Positions 34,325 to 45,410 of a stretch of 64,000 bases of DNA are shown piece by piece (the first letter of the stretch is position 1; every line of letters starts with the position of its first letter). This stretch comes from Prostheceraeus crozeri (taxonomy: Eukaryota > Platyhelminthes > Polycladida > Euryleptidae). The DNA is taken from the NCBI GenBank assembly GCA_907163375.1, contig CAJQUW010008029.1, positions 124,001 to 188,000 of the forward strand, written 5' to 3'. A program made the translations under genes and the position numbers. The notes beneath the pieces are model-generated. The model worked only from the letters and a program-made list of their open reading frames with translations. It had not been told where the DNA came from and did not search any database.

Positions 34325-34830
34325 TTGGTATGAATCATACTATGAAACATAGTATGAAACATACTATGGACATGTAACGCTCTGTCGGGCCATACCCTGG
34401 CATACGTATGATTCATACTATGACTTAACATAGTATGAAACTTAGTATGAAGCATACCCTAAATCATACTGAGCAAAATCATGCTATGAAACATACCATG
34501 AAAGATCATATACGAATTCATAACAGACACTGTGAAAACGTAGTATGAATCATAGTATGGAAGACGTATGAAGCATACTATGAAACATACTATGAACATG
34601 TAACGCTCTGTCGGGCCATACCCTAACATACGTACGATTCACACTATGACTTTACATAGTATGAATCATATTATGAAAATAGTATGCATACTCATATGGC
34701 ACACGCTGTGAAAACATGATGTGAAACATATTATGGAACAGACATACGAAACATAGTATGAGACGTACTAAGAGCATGTAACACGTTGTCGTGCCATACG
34801 CATGAATCATACAAAGAAACATACTATGAA
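34325..34830 (+). repeat. left array of CATAGTATG palindromes
   Basis: A higher-order unit beginning ATGTAACGCTCTGTCGGGCC appears near 34374 and 34594, with a diverged start near 34775. That gives a period of about 180-220 bases. Each unit carries several TTCATACTATG/CATAGTATGAA palindromes. Confidence 0.7.
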
Positions 34831-37429
34831 AATAAGTACGTATACTCATCCTAAATACGCGTGAGTTTTCAGAGTATGTTCCTGACATAAAAATGGAACA
34901 TACATGCATACAACAGTATATCGTACGAAGGAATATCATACATAAGCACACATGTTTTGATGTTGTACATATATTCTATAACAGCATGAATTCATTATTA
35001 TATGCACCACTTATCATATGAATAATAACATGCATTCTGTATTCAATATGTCGTATTTTAATCTGAAAGGGAACAAAGTCAAAAGCACCTTGTCTCTCCG
35101 GTAACATGTCAAATGTAGCAAGTCAACTGATTTAGATAGAGAACATATCATGAGGGAGACAGCTATTAGCAGCATTTTAAGATCATAATAATTACAATTT
35201 CTCATACGTTAAAATCACATATATGGCATTCATTTGTTATAACACACGAACGACGTACCCATTTGATCAAAGATAAACGTTTTTGTATGATTTTTTAAAA
35301 TCAAAGTTCGAGTGAAGAGGACGGTACCATAAACCCTTAAGCAGAAGATAAAAAAAAGAAAGTGAAGCAACTCGCTAGCATTCAGTAGTATAAACAATCT
35401 TAAAAGAATCCGTTACCGTTACCTGTAATGCAAGCAGCTAATAATAATGCTCCCACGTCAAGACAGTGTGAAGTTTATTGTTTTGACGTTCATACAAGTT
35501 CATTTATGCTTTCAATGGAAATAAACTAATGCTTATTATTGGAGAAGTGAAAGGAACCAGGAGCCTTCTGAGTTAGACTGGACAACCCTGATGGGCATGA
35601 TGGAAGACTTCAGATACGATGACACACTAATAAAAGAATTATACACGTTTATGATAAGGTGGCAATTTCTCAAGCAATAATAGGAAAGATAAATAATCAA
35701 AATAAATATCAACAATATTTTTCGAAACTAATTGAATTAGTTTTTATTGCTTTCATGAATCATGTTTGATAGAATTTATTATCTAAAATGTGTTGGTGCT
35801 CAAAATAGCGCTTAATCAATGGCAACTCAAGGAAATTATATTAGTAACACTTTCATATTTAACTTTTAGATTACTCAAAAATGGACTTTCAAATTTTTAC
35901 TGACATTGTAGAGATCCGCAATACACATGAGACTTTTCAAAACTAAACTCGTTGAATTACTAATTCTTTGAGCAAAAGAAAGCTACAAGACACGCTATTA
36001 TTTCGTTTAAACAAGAAAAATACCTGCTCTTATATGCATGGTAATCGTTAATCAAATTCTTATGATATCATCATGTTATGTAAAAAAATGCATGTACGTC
36101 ATGCAATTATGAGATGAGAAGGATCCAACTCGATGAATTCTTGGTTAGACTAAATATACATAAATGAATCATTTATGCATTAAAAATAAAACAAAATCAA
36201 TGTGTTGGGCATCATCAGTGGGTTTCAATCATTTTCAAAACACGTTGAAATATTGTGGAGATACTGTGGAAGCTCCATAAATATCATTATTGCATTAATA
36301 ATCATAGGAAAACAATGAGTAACATTTCAGAATTGCATGCATTAAGTACCATACGTGTTTGATAAAATCGTCTCAGATGAAATTTTCAGCTTGTAGCAAA
36401 GACGTTTTGCACAAAGTATCGGAAAAGCATGAACAATATATACATATATATGCTAGCAAAATAGTTATTTAATACTAGACAAAGATAATTAAATGAAAAA
36501 TAATTATTTCCAATGACCTGAGATAAAAATGGGTACGTCATTCATCAGGAAGTTGAACAGCAACATTATGAACATTATGAAACATATTCAACGAAAGTTA
36601 TATTTGATATAACTCATTAATTCTGTATAGATGATTGATAATCACCAGCATCATTCAGCATGGGTACAAAATTCGGGTTACGCATCAAACATCATAGTAG
36701 AAAAAATTGTCGCTACCCAATTCAACGTAGCAAAGTGCGTCAAGGTAACAAAGTTTAAAAAAAAAGCTAATGACTAGTTACTTTTCAATAGGTACAAAGT
36801 ATGATTTAAAAGAAAATTTTTATATCCTAAAATGTCTAAAAATTTTAAAAATACTTACTAGAAGGACAAACAACGCCTCTCCTCTCCTCATGTGTAATGA
36901 ATTGGCGAGTAAGTCGTTCTGTTCAAAATTATGTTTATCACTTATATATTGAAAAGATCCTATTTAACAGTCTGCCCATTCAGATGATAAGAGGACAGGT
37001 CTGTTTCCAATCAAAATACCAGATCTAGCTAACAACACAGCGGGATTACGCTATCTAAAATCTACCAAGTGTGTAAGAGAATTAATATTAGTTCCTTAAG
37101 CTAAAACGTGAAATAGAATTGTACAAAATATGCATACAAATTATTTGACTATTTTTAATGAGGTCATCAACAGGAACTTGGTCAGGACGATCGCGTTTCG
37201 ACCGCTTAATCCTGGACGCTCAAACCCGACCAAGCGCGGTCCTGTACATTTAAGATGCACAGCCTCAAAAATTAAATTTATAATAGAGAAAGATTAGCTC
37301 CTATCAAAAAAAATAGAGTCACTATTGACTGAAATGTACCTCAGGCATTTGAAAGAAGGACAGAGTCCAGCCAGTAGAGGAACATAGATGCAACATAGAT
37401 TACTCCTGCACAATAACATGTAGCATGTG

Positions 37430-37815
37430 TATACGGTATGAATTTAAATAATCAATCATGACCATGTTTCACAGTATGTTAATACATGCGTATGCGAAAT
37501 TCATACTTATGCATGCTATGTTTCATACTATGATAATGCATACATATGCGTAATACATTTTTATTCATAGTATGTTTTATAGAATGTCAAGACATACGTA
37601 TGCGCTATTCATATTTATACATACTATATTTCATAGTATGTTAATACATACGTATGCGCTATTCATATTTATGCATACTATGTTTCATAGTATGTTTATA
37701 CACACGTATGCATTATTCATACTTGTACATACTATGTTTCATAGTATGTTATTACATACGCATGCGTTGTCATACTATTTTTCATACCTTTTCATACTAT
37801 GATTCATACGGACTT
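37430..37815 (-). repeat. right array of CATAGTATG palindromes
   Basis: Tandem units of about 65 bases carry CATACTATGTTTCATAGTATG and ACATACGTATGCG. They are in opposite orientation to the left array at 34325-34830. Confidence 0.7.
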
Positions 37816-37829
37816 ATTTCTGTACGGGG

Positions 37830-40100
37830 TTGGTTTAACATTCCTATGATGGAAGGTATTTGGCGAGGTGAAAGGCAGTCAAACTTATAAACGAGGAACC
37901 TATTTCTCGAGAAGGACTTTATGCAGGAATTTATTAGTGGATTAACCTTGTAATAAAAATTATATTAAAAAATTAAAAAGGCAATCTTTTTTGAGTTCTA
38001 AATAAAATTCGGGTTATTTTGAAGCTTATAATCAGTCAAATGGACTACGTCAACCTGATGAATGAAATTCAGCATGAGCCAACATCCGGTTTTCGGGTTT
38101 CCATCATTATACAAACAATTCCTCTAGCACAATAATTGGGGGAAATATTTCAAATCTCTTTAAAAAATTGAATCGCTTCCTTCCTTTCTCCGTATTTTGC
38201 TATCGCCAAATAAAGGTCGGCCAGCACAAATTTAAGATTCATCACAAATTTTGAAGGAAATCAGAAGCTATAAATATCATGAACTTACACAAAGCGTTCC
38301 GACTATGTGCACACTAAAACCTACCACGCTGGATTTTGCCTATAACAGCTCTGGCGACCAAAAATTCATAATTTCTGCATATTTCTGCTTCTAAGTGTCG
38401 AAAAGAGGGCGAATAGCAGGCTTTCGACGTAATAGATTCATTTTAAGATGTTTTCGAGGGAGCACAATCATTGCCAGTGCCTTATTTTGTAACATGACCT
38501 TGTTTGACCTCGTTAGTAGGCCTACTAAGCTATCTCTAGAAATCTTATAATTCGACTGATATCATTTGCTTACGTATATTTACGAGTACATGTTCTGGCT
38601 ATCTGTTGGTTTTTATGTGAATTCTCTTTCAGATTAAACGTACACATAGTGGCTACAGTACAGGTCTGACTGTTTTTGCTTCGATTTAAACAATAGCCAC
38701 AAAGTTAACCCAGCCTTATAAATCAATATATTCGATGTTTTGTCAAATGCATTAACATGATGTAGGATAGAATCCTTCCTTGTCGGTAAACGACAGCCAA
38801 AAGGTTGACAATAGAGGTGCAGAAGAACATGATAGCTATTGGAAAAGATGTGAAGACAACTCAGATTCCACGATTACTGTTTTTCATAGACTATCAAATC
38901 AGAAGTTAGTGTTAGGCCACCACAGTGTCGATCATTCGTCAATGAATCATGTCGAAGTTCATGCGACTCGGACATTCACGGTTACTACGTTGAATTCATG
39001 CACATGTGCGTATTGACAAATCAATGGATGTGATGATGAGATGTGAATTGCATATAGCAAGTACACAAAAGTATGTACATTATGCAGCAAATAACAGATG
39101 GCATATGCGGTTGGCCTATGCAACAAGTAATTGCAGGTATGTTAAGTACCTAAAAATATTCAAAATGACCCTTAACACTTGGAAAGAGAACATGAACGGC
39201 TTTTGCACAATTGCAGCACTTTTTACAGCCCTTGGATTTCCCTTGCTTAAGGAAGAGGCTCCAAACCACTTCCCAAGAACTTCCATTGATCTCTACTCCC
39301 TCCTCCTGGCGCGGGAGGCTCACAACGGAGATTAATGAGTTGCTCCAACACAGTCCCACCTGATATGTCGATCTTCTTGAATGCTGTAACAGAGCTCCTC
39401 AAGATGGTGGAAGGCTATTAACATCTCTGGCCTTCGCATCTTTCTTTGAGCTGATTTTATGTTCCAGCTGTACCACTTCCTCGTCTACTGTCTCGAGGTC
39501 AGGTTGATTCATCAATCTCTTGGAGGAAGTGTCACTTCAGGAAACAGATTCCATATTTCATATGCAGTTCTTGTTACTCTTCCAGCAAATGATGAAACAT
39601 TATCATATTCATCATAACAAGGAAGGTAAACCTCGAAGCTTGCACATTGCACATCAAGTATAGCAACATCTCTAAAATTCTAGCCTGTTCCACATGATAT
39701 CCATATTCGAGTCAATGAGTCAGTAGAGAGAATGTGTAAACTACTGATACCACAACGACACTATCAACAGTACGGATAGCAACATTATTGTACTTATTCG
39801 CTGTATCTTCCAGCTGAATCAGTTTATTTGTGTGAACAAGAGCTCAAATTTTTGACCGACATCGATTACCGGTAGATTACGTCCTCACATATGGCATACT
39901 GATCACTTGCTTCGACACAGAAATAGTCCTAATCTTCTTGTTCGAAAACATGAAGAGATAGATCCATTTACACATTTACATTCAAAAACACATAGGTGTA
40001 GCGAGGTTTAGGTTCTTTACTCTACACAGCACTCTTAAGGGCCTTATTAACGAGCTTAAGGCTGTAAGGCTATAAGGTTTACCTGTAAGTCATAGGTCTC
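37830..40100. other. intronic, no gene recognised
   Basis: Non-coding DNA. A 109-codon plus-strand frame ends at 39335 but has no recognised domain. Confidence 0.5.
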
Positions 40101-40102
40101 CT

Positions 40103-41430
40103 ACTAACCTAAGGTTGCACAGAGCACAGAAAGGCGAATGCCATTCATGTCGCAAAATAGGCCACATAGCCAAAGTCTGCCGCTCCAAACCGGTCAACTC
40201 TACCGTCAAGGCTGTCGCTACTGCCAACCATCCCTCAGACTCAGAGCTGGATCCACCGGAGATCTTCGCATTCACTCTCGAATCCAATGGTCATCTCTAC
40301 CATTCAGTTTCCTTCTCCAACGGTCGATCAACTAAATTTATTATCGACACCGGTAGTCCCGTGACTTTCATGCCAACGACTGAGCTGAGGCGTCTCGAAC
40401 TACAGGCTCCACTACTACGAACCTCAACGTCAATCACCGGGGTTTCTGGTCATCGGCTACCAATCATGGGAAAGATTACGGCACAGGTCAAGACAAGTAA
40501 CGGTTCAGTTCAACTGTCTATGCTTATTACACGAGAAGGTCCAAAAATGATTATGCGCTCATATTGGAGGACGCCTATTCCAAATTCCCCGAAGTTTTCT
40601 TAACAACGACAGCAAATGCAGAGTTTACCCGGAAGGCGTTGCAAAGTTTCTTCGCGAGGGAAGGTATCGCTCAGGTACTAGTCACGGACAGCGGCACACA
40701 TTTTGTATCTTCGGATTTGCAAGCCTGGCTCCGCTCCATTGGCTGCCATCCCATTCAAACGGCACCCAGACATCCGCAATCCAACGGCCTCGCTGAGAAT
40801 TTTGTGCGTACTTTAAAGCAAGCAATCAAGGCGGTTTCACCAACTACATTCAAGAACCTCGTCCAAACAATCGACACCTTCCTCCTGCATTACCGAAATG
40901 CGAGACACTCTACCACTGCTAAGCCTCCGGCTCTACTTTTCAAAGGGAGACTTTTAAGGATGAATAGAATGGATACCACTGAAATTCAGTTCTATCGAGG
41001 CAATACTTCTCGAGTTTGCGAGGGTATTATTATTAATAAATTAGGAGATCAGATGTTCAATATAATTGATAGTTCAGACGGTTCTGTCCACAGACGTCAT
41101 AGAGATCAAATCACCATTTCCTCCTCACATCAACATACTTCTTCCGATCTTCCCTCTTTGGAGCCAAGTCATGATTCCCATACACCACAAACACACACAC
41201 ACAGATGCTGCTATACGTGATGACCCTCCTGCTGACGAGCCGAATCAAGCCGAACTTCCAATTGATCATCCAACTCCTGCTACCTCCATGGATCTTCTGC
41301 AACTTCTCCATCCGTGGTTTATAATAATTTGTGATTTAATTGACTTCATTTTAATACATTCGAGTTCTATACGCAAATCTTTTCTTATTTGGTTTGATTA
41401 TCTATTATTGTTTCAAGCCTTGTCTTTTCA
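40103..41430 (+). mobile_element. fossil Ty3/gypsy-type LTR retrotransposon fragment
   Basis: Parts seen in order are a CCHC zinc knuckle (CHSCRKIGHIAKVC), an aspartic protease with the IDTGS motif, and an integrase core with VTDSGTHF and HPQSNGLAE followed by a Gag-Pol-type C-terminal region. The family is Ty3/gypsy by the form of protease and integrase. The copy is incomplete and broken. I did not recognise flanking LTRs, so the ends are approximate. It lies in GOPC intron 3 on the opposite strand to the gene. It appears of moderate age, since its motifs are still sharp. Confidence 0.85.
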
Positions 41431-41684
41431 GTTTTTCATGTAAATATCCCATACGACATTCAATCTTTAAAATTTGTCAGTTGCGTATCTAGGCAAGGAA
41501 TGAATGCTTGTTCAGCATGGGCAGAAAGCGTCTTAGCAGTTAAAGGGTTTAACATATGCACAATGGTCGAACATCGAGAACAATGATGTCTAAGATGTCA
41601 ACTATCTGTTTCATGACCGTGATCAGCGGTAAATCCGATCCTATATATTTTCATTTTCAGAACCACTCACATGCTATTGTCATA

Positions 41685-42123
41685 CGAGGGGTGATTGATA
41701 AGTTCGCGGCCTGACATAGAAAGCTTAAAGCCAGGCCATTATGCACATGTGGACTGATACAATGGAATGTGCTGACGGCGCATGACGAGTGATCAGTCGA
41801 TCCGGTGAGTCCGACCAGTCTCTAGGAAGTCCAACAGCAAAACTCACTTCGAATCCCAAAAAATGGAGGCCATGACCTTTCCCGCGGACCTGGTGACCGA
41901 CCTTGGCTGTCCGCGGAGTTGGTGATCCTGGGTGCTTCCATTGTTTCGATTGTTCTTTCGACTCTGGCTGATAGTGGTGAACCCAAGTCTCACCCATCGT
42001 AATGAACCGGTCCATGAAATTTTCAGGATCTCTTACGAACAGCGCCAGGTTGTCCCTTGAGATGAGAAAGCGGGCTCGTTTGTTCTCTGGTGTGAGCAAT
42101 CGTAACTTATCAATCACCCCTCG
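41685..42123 (-). mobile_element. mariner deletion derivative, 439 bp
   Basis: TA dinucleotides (41683-41684 and 42124-42125) flank inverted ends CGAGGGGTGATTGATAAG. The minus strand encodes GETWVHHYQPESKEQSKQWK, the region of the first catalytic Asp in mariner (the usual DETW is GETW here), followed by out-of-frame remnants. Most of the transposase is missing. The TIRs are about 20-30 bp, the usual mariner length. Confidence 0.87.
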
Positions 42124-42244
42124 TATAATCGCATAACTATGATTTCCCAAAGCCACAGCCCAGTGCTACAAATATCTATTTTTACATCTTCACCTTTTCA
42201 AATTTTGAGCTCATGTTGTTGAATAATTTCTTTTTATAATATGT

Positions 42245-42285
42245 GCCCTGATGATAACGACGCTTAGTCGTAGAAATATATTGGC
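42245..42285 (+). ncRNA. hammerhead-like motif
   Basis: Stem I GCC (42245-42247) pairs with GGC (42283-42285). The core CTGATGA is at 42248-42254. Stem II is ACGAC/GTCGT with loop GCTTA, and GAAA is at 42273-42276. Stem III is two pairs (AU/AU) around a two-base loop, and the cleavage triplet is ATT (NUH satisfied). The core is complete, but flanking unpaired bases next to stem II and the short stem I make activity uncertain. Confidence 0.6.
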
Positions 42286-42289
42286 TCAT

Positions 42290-42883
42290 AAAAAAACAAC
42301 ATTACTTCAATTTCCCACCTTGAAATATAACTAGCCACTCTATGACTGACCGTAGAATGCAAACATCACCCTCGTGTATCAATCATGTAGCGGTATGAAC
42401 TCCTGGTAATACTGTATGTATCGTATAATCTTCATGCTAGCTCATAGACAGCCTCATAACGCTGTCGCGAGCGTCACTTTATGACTTATGCTATTTTCGA
42501 ACCTTTGCATCCGACTATGCGGTGTATACTCGTTATGATTCGTTTCTCAGATGTATGATGGTCATAGTCAAACAATTGTCAGTGAAATAAATATATATCC
42601 AGTTGAATTCATATTGAATGGAGAAAGTGTCAAATTTTCTTCAGTACGCACAAGTCAGTCCTGCTCTCAACAGCGCGATCAGAATTACATTTCGCCTGTA
42701 GGAAACTAAATTCCCTTGTCGACGCAGCCTTTTTTTCCAAGTATTTCCAGACTTTTGAGAAGCACTGTACATCACTGCATCATTGAAAAATATGTCAGAG
42801 ACAAACTATGTCGCGAACGTTACCTAGATCATGGTAACTGCAGAAGTTTACAGAAGGTGGCTAGTTACAATATCTATATGTTT

Positions 42884-42886
<3 letters not shown>
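42290..42886. other. intronic, no gene recognised
   Basis: Non-coding. It follows a hammerhead-like motif and may include degraded PLE terminal sequence, but nothing definite is seen. Confidence 0.4.

Positions 42887-42920
<34 letters not shown>
42887..42920. repeat. (TA)n microsatellite
   Basis: About 17 TA units without interruption. A second, shorter TA tract lies at about 43676-43697. Confidence 0.9.
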
Positions 42921-42924
<4 letters not shown>

Positions 42925-42967
42925 GAAATCAGACACGCGAATATCAGAAAAAACTTGCAAATTTATC

Positions 42968-43008
42968 GCCCGACCAGTTTCACTTGGTCACCCAAGCTTT
43001 TCAAGGGC
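42968..43008 (-). ncRNA. hammerhead-like motif with altered core, beyond the PLE 3' end
   Basis: Read on the minus strand, stem I is GCCC/GGGC. Stem II is a six-pair GCTTGG/CCAAGT-type helix (one G-U pair) with loop GTGA. GAAA is present, stem III is two pairs (AC/GU) around a TG loop, and the triplet is GTC. The usual CTGATGA reads TTGAAAA, so the core is changed at key positions. It follows the PLE coding remnant on the same strand, where a terminal repeat is expected. Confidence 0.55.
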
Positions 43009-43139
43009 ATTCATTTAATGAAGAAATATCATATTTACATGCATTTCACAAAATTAAATCAAAGAAATCATGCACTGAAATGAAATATCAATAATTATGA
43101 AAGAATGCAATGAAAGAAGCAGAGAATTAACATGTCTAT

Positions 43140-43735
43140 GTACATATCAAACACGATTTAGTGATGGTCTAATTATATTGATGCATAGCTTTTCTTTGCC
43201 TTCCCTATATGAACGATCACAATTGGTGGGGAGTTTCAATATCAGAATGATGTTAAATGGAGGATCCATGTCTTTAGCACATGAATGAATATGATGACTG
43301 ACATTAAGAACTCGATATTTGTCATCTTTCACTTACTGTCGGTGGACTCGAGTTCTTGCTCTCAGGGAAGTACCTGTCTGTCCCACGTATAAATCCTGAC
43401 AGCCCTGCATTGCAAAACGTAAATAAGATCACTTGAATTGCAGTTCATATTATGTTTAATGTTGAATGTTTTTTTGTTCATTGTTGATTTTGTAATTGAA
43501 CGACTTGCCGGTAAGTAATGAGTTACAACATAAACATCTGGTCTCCCCACACTTAGTAACGCCTGAAATGATAGTGCGTTTATTTTTTGATAATATATTC
43601 AGAAGTGATGGGGGTTGTCGATAAGATGGAATGAGTTTATGCTGTGCAAAAGGCTGAGTAAGTTTTAAATTCGAATATATATATATATATATATATGAAA
43701 GCTGTAGACCTACTAATCTGGTAAACATATTCTAA
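43140..43735 (-). mobile_element. Penelope-like element remnant: GIY-YIG endonuclease
   Basis: The minus strand keeps a cysteine-bearing linker (KCGETRCLCCNSLL), then SSDLIYVLQC, then the GIY-YIG heart in another frame (CQDLYVGQTGTSLRARTRVHR). A C-terminal stretch HIHSCAKDMDPPFNIILILK and CDRSYREGKEK follows. Order and wording match the endonuclease domain of PLEs of the Neptune/Poseidon type, a different lineage from the copy at 18745-21197. It is 5'-truncated before the reverse transcriptase and no longer codes for an intact protein. Confidence 0.77.
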
Positions 43736-43739
43736 AATT

Positions 43740-44500
43740 TTATGGCAGCACTGAATTCAATAAAATTTTAAGAATAGCACAAATACAATTACTGGGATGA
43801 TTTCTTGATGTTGCGAGTGTTACGAGTTTAACGGCTACCGGGAACCAAGTAGTCATCATCAAATGATGAAACAACAATGTGTTCCGATAAATCAAGCTTT
43901 CAAATGCACTTCCACCGTGGCACTACTTCGAAAATGTTTTATAATGCGTTGGAAAATACGCGTGGAAAATTTGTGGCATTTATCAAAAGTGTAAAATTCG
44001 ACCTAAATTTGACTCTTAGCCGGTGCACTTTTAGAGTAGATATCAACACAGACAATTAAAAGCCAATCTGAAAGAAGACTTTTTTGGTTGCTTACTAATC
44101 TATTTACTTACTTTATAAGTCAAAATGAGGTTGCTGTTAACCTCCGTAGATTTCTGATTCACTTAGGGACTGAATCTTTTGCACAACATATTGTAAGTGT
44201 CCGAACTCAGCCAAGCGGAATTCCTTAAGCGCATTGCAATGCGTAGTGTGCGAAATTTAGAAATAGAACAATTGATAATTCAGAAGACATCTTCCAAAAT
44301 CAGGCAATAACATGCTAATAGTTTTTAATACAGAAATCTCATGCAGCTGAAAAATTTAGTGAAAATGTAAATAAACTAATTGTAAACTATCAATAAAAAA
44401 GACAAAGCGTAGAAGTCATACATCTGATGTTATTACTCCTCATAAGTTCCAACTCCTGGATGAATGCGAAGTCAGAGGGACAGAAAGAGGTGTTTGCTGC
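43740..44500. other. intronic, no gene recognised
   Basis: Non-coding DNA between the PLE remnant and GOPC exon 3. Nothing is recognised. Confidence 0.5.
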
Positions 44501-44504
44501 TTAC

Positions 44505-44732
44505 CTTGTCTGGTTCACCTGGAGGCCGTGGTAATCGAACCTTAGTTCGACCTCGGCAAGCTCTGATGACTGTCTTATGGCGATGGCAATGAATTTCTGC
44601 CTCCAATTGATTCCAAAGCCGGGAATGTTCTGGGCCGTCCATTTTCCTTCCTAACAACTGAATCTGTTGAATTCTTCCTGCCAATTCCTTGTCAAGATAT
44701 CGAGCTGCTAACCGAGCTCCATAGACTTCACC
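44505..44732 (-). CDS. GOPC: GOPC exon 3: end of coiled coil and linker
   Basis: A 228-base, 76-residue exon with phase-0 ends (acceptor ATTTACAG, donor GTAAGC) encodes residues about 166-241. [19 protein letters not shown], then IQQIQLLGR and [20 protein letters not shown] are close to identical to vertebrate GOPC. This is the leucine-rich coiled coil that binds Golgi and SNARE partners, including golgin-160 and syntaxin 6 in mammals. The exon ends in a basic, Pro-rich linker ([14 protein letters not shown]) leading to the PDZ exon 20.8 kb away. This is the best conserved part of the gene in the window. Confidence 0.96.
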
Positions 44733-45405
44733 CTGTAAATAGGAATACACATTAAATAATCTACAACCATACATCATTAGATGCTTCATTTTATACAGGT
44801 CTCTTCGACAGCGATATTGATACATTTTTGTAACGCGGTGTAGATGTCAACATATGGTTAAATTGTTGAAAGGTCGATCATCATTTCAAAATTCGAGCAT
44901 GTTGTTGTCGATTGTGTGGCGCAAGAGGTGCGAAGTAAAGAACCCCTCCTAGTGGAATTGTACTTCTCAATGCTGCGTCTACATGTACTTAGGATTTGGT
45001 AAGAATTGAAATCTAAGGTTCAAAGACATGGGTCAACCGAGTTTTGAAAAAATGTTAAGCTACTCGCATCATTTAAAGCAACCATGTTTTTGAAGTCAAA
45101 ATTTCAAACAAATTTCAAACACGGCTGAAGTATTACAACTTAACTCTTCCGAAACAACATAATTCAACAAAGGATATTTGTTTGCATCTCTGTAGGTTGC
45201 TTGATAATCTGTTTCTTGGCAAGTGTCCGACCAAGACAAAGGAATTGAAAGTCAAAGTTTTTTCATGGTAACTTGCAGATACGTTTAATTTTCACTTTTC
45301 AAGCTTTAATTTTTCAAAATTTGCTTTTATAATTAAATCATCAATTATTAGACAACAATTGTGCGATTCCTAATTCAGTGACAAAGCAGCAATTCAATGA
45401 ATTAC
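44733..45405. other. GOPC intron 2, left part
   Basis: AT-rich intronic sequence up to the hAT-like element. No feature is recognised. Confidence 0.5.
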
Positions 45406-45410
45406 CAACT

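Larger units (their letters stand above)
34310..37828. mobile_element. 3.5-kb non-autonomous element with palindromic terminal arrays
   Basis: The left end reads CCCGTATAGAAAAAATTGG and the right end, inward, CCCGTACAGAAATAAGTCC; both are followed by GTATGAATCATA. The first 0.5 kb and last 0.4 kb are filled with CATAGTATGAA-type palindromic units facing opposite ways, so the arrays form large inverted subterminal repeats. The 2.5 kb centre holds no recognisable coding sequence. This looks like a foldback or non-autonomous DNA transposon. Target duplication and superfamily are not clear. Confidence 0.62.

Noticed and set aside
34652-34951. 99-codon minus-strand frame and others within 37572-37890
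   Set aside because: They are open only because the palindromic repeat arrays lack stops.
36190-36235. Minus-strand CTGATGATGCCCAACA, similar to the core and loop of the first hammerhead
   Set aside because: No GAAA or matching stems follow.
37175-37255. Minus-strand GGTCGAAACGCGATC flanked by pairing CTTGGTC/GACCAAG, hammerhead-like
   Set aside because: Lacks CTGANGA and a stem II, so at most it is a decayed relative.
39006-39335. 109-codon plus-strand frame
   Set aside because: No recognisable domain, splice context or family resemblance.
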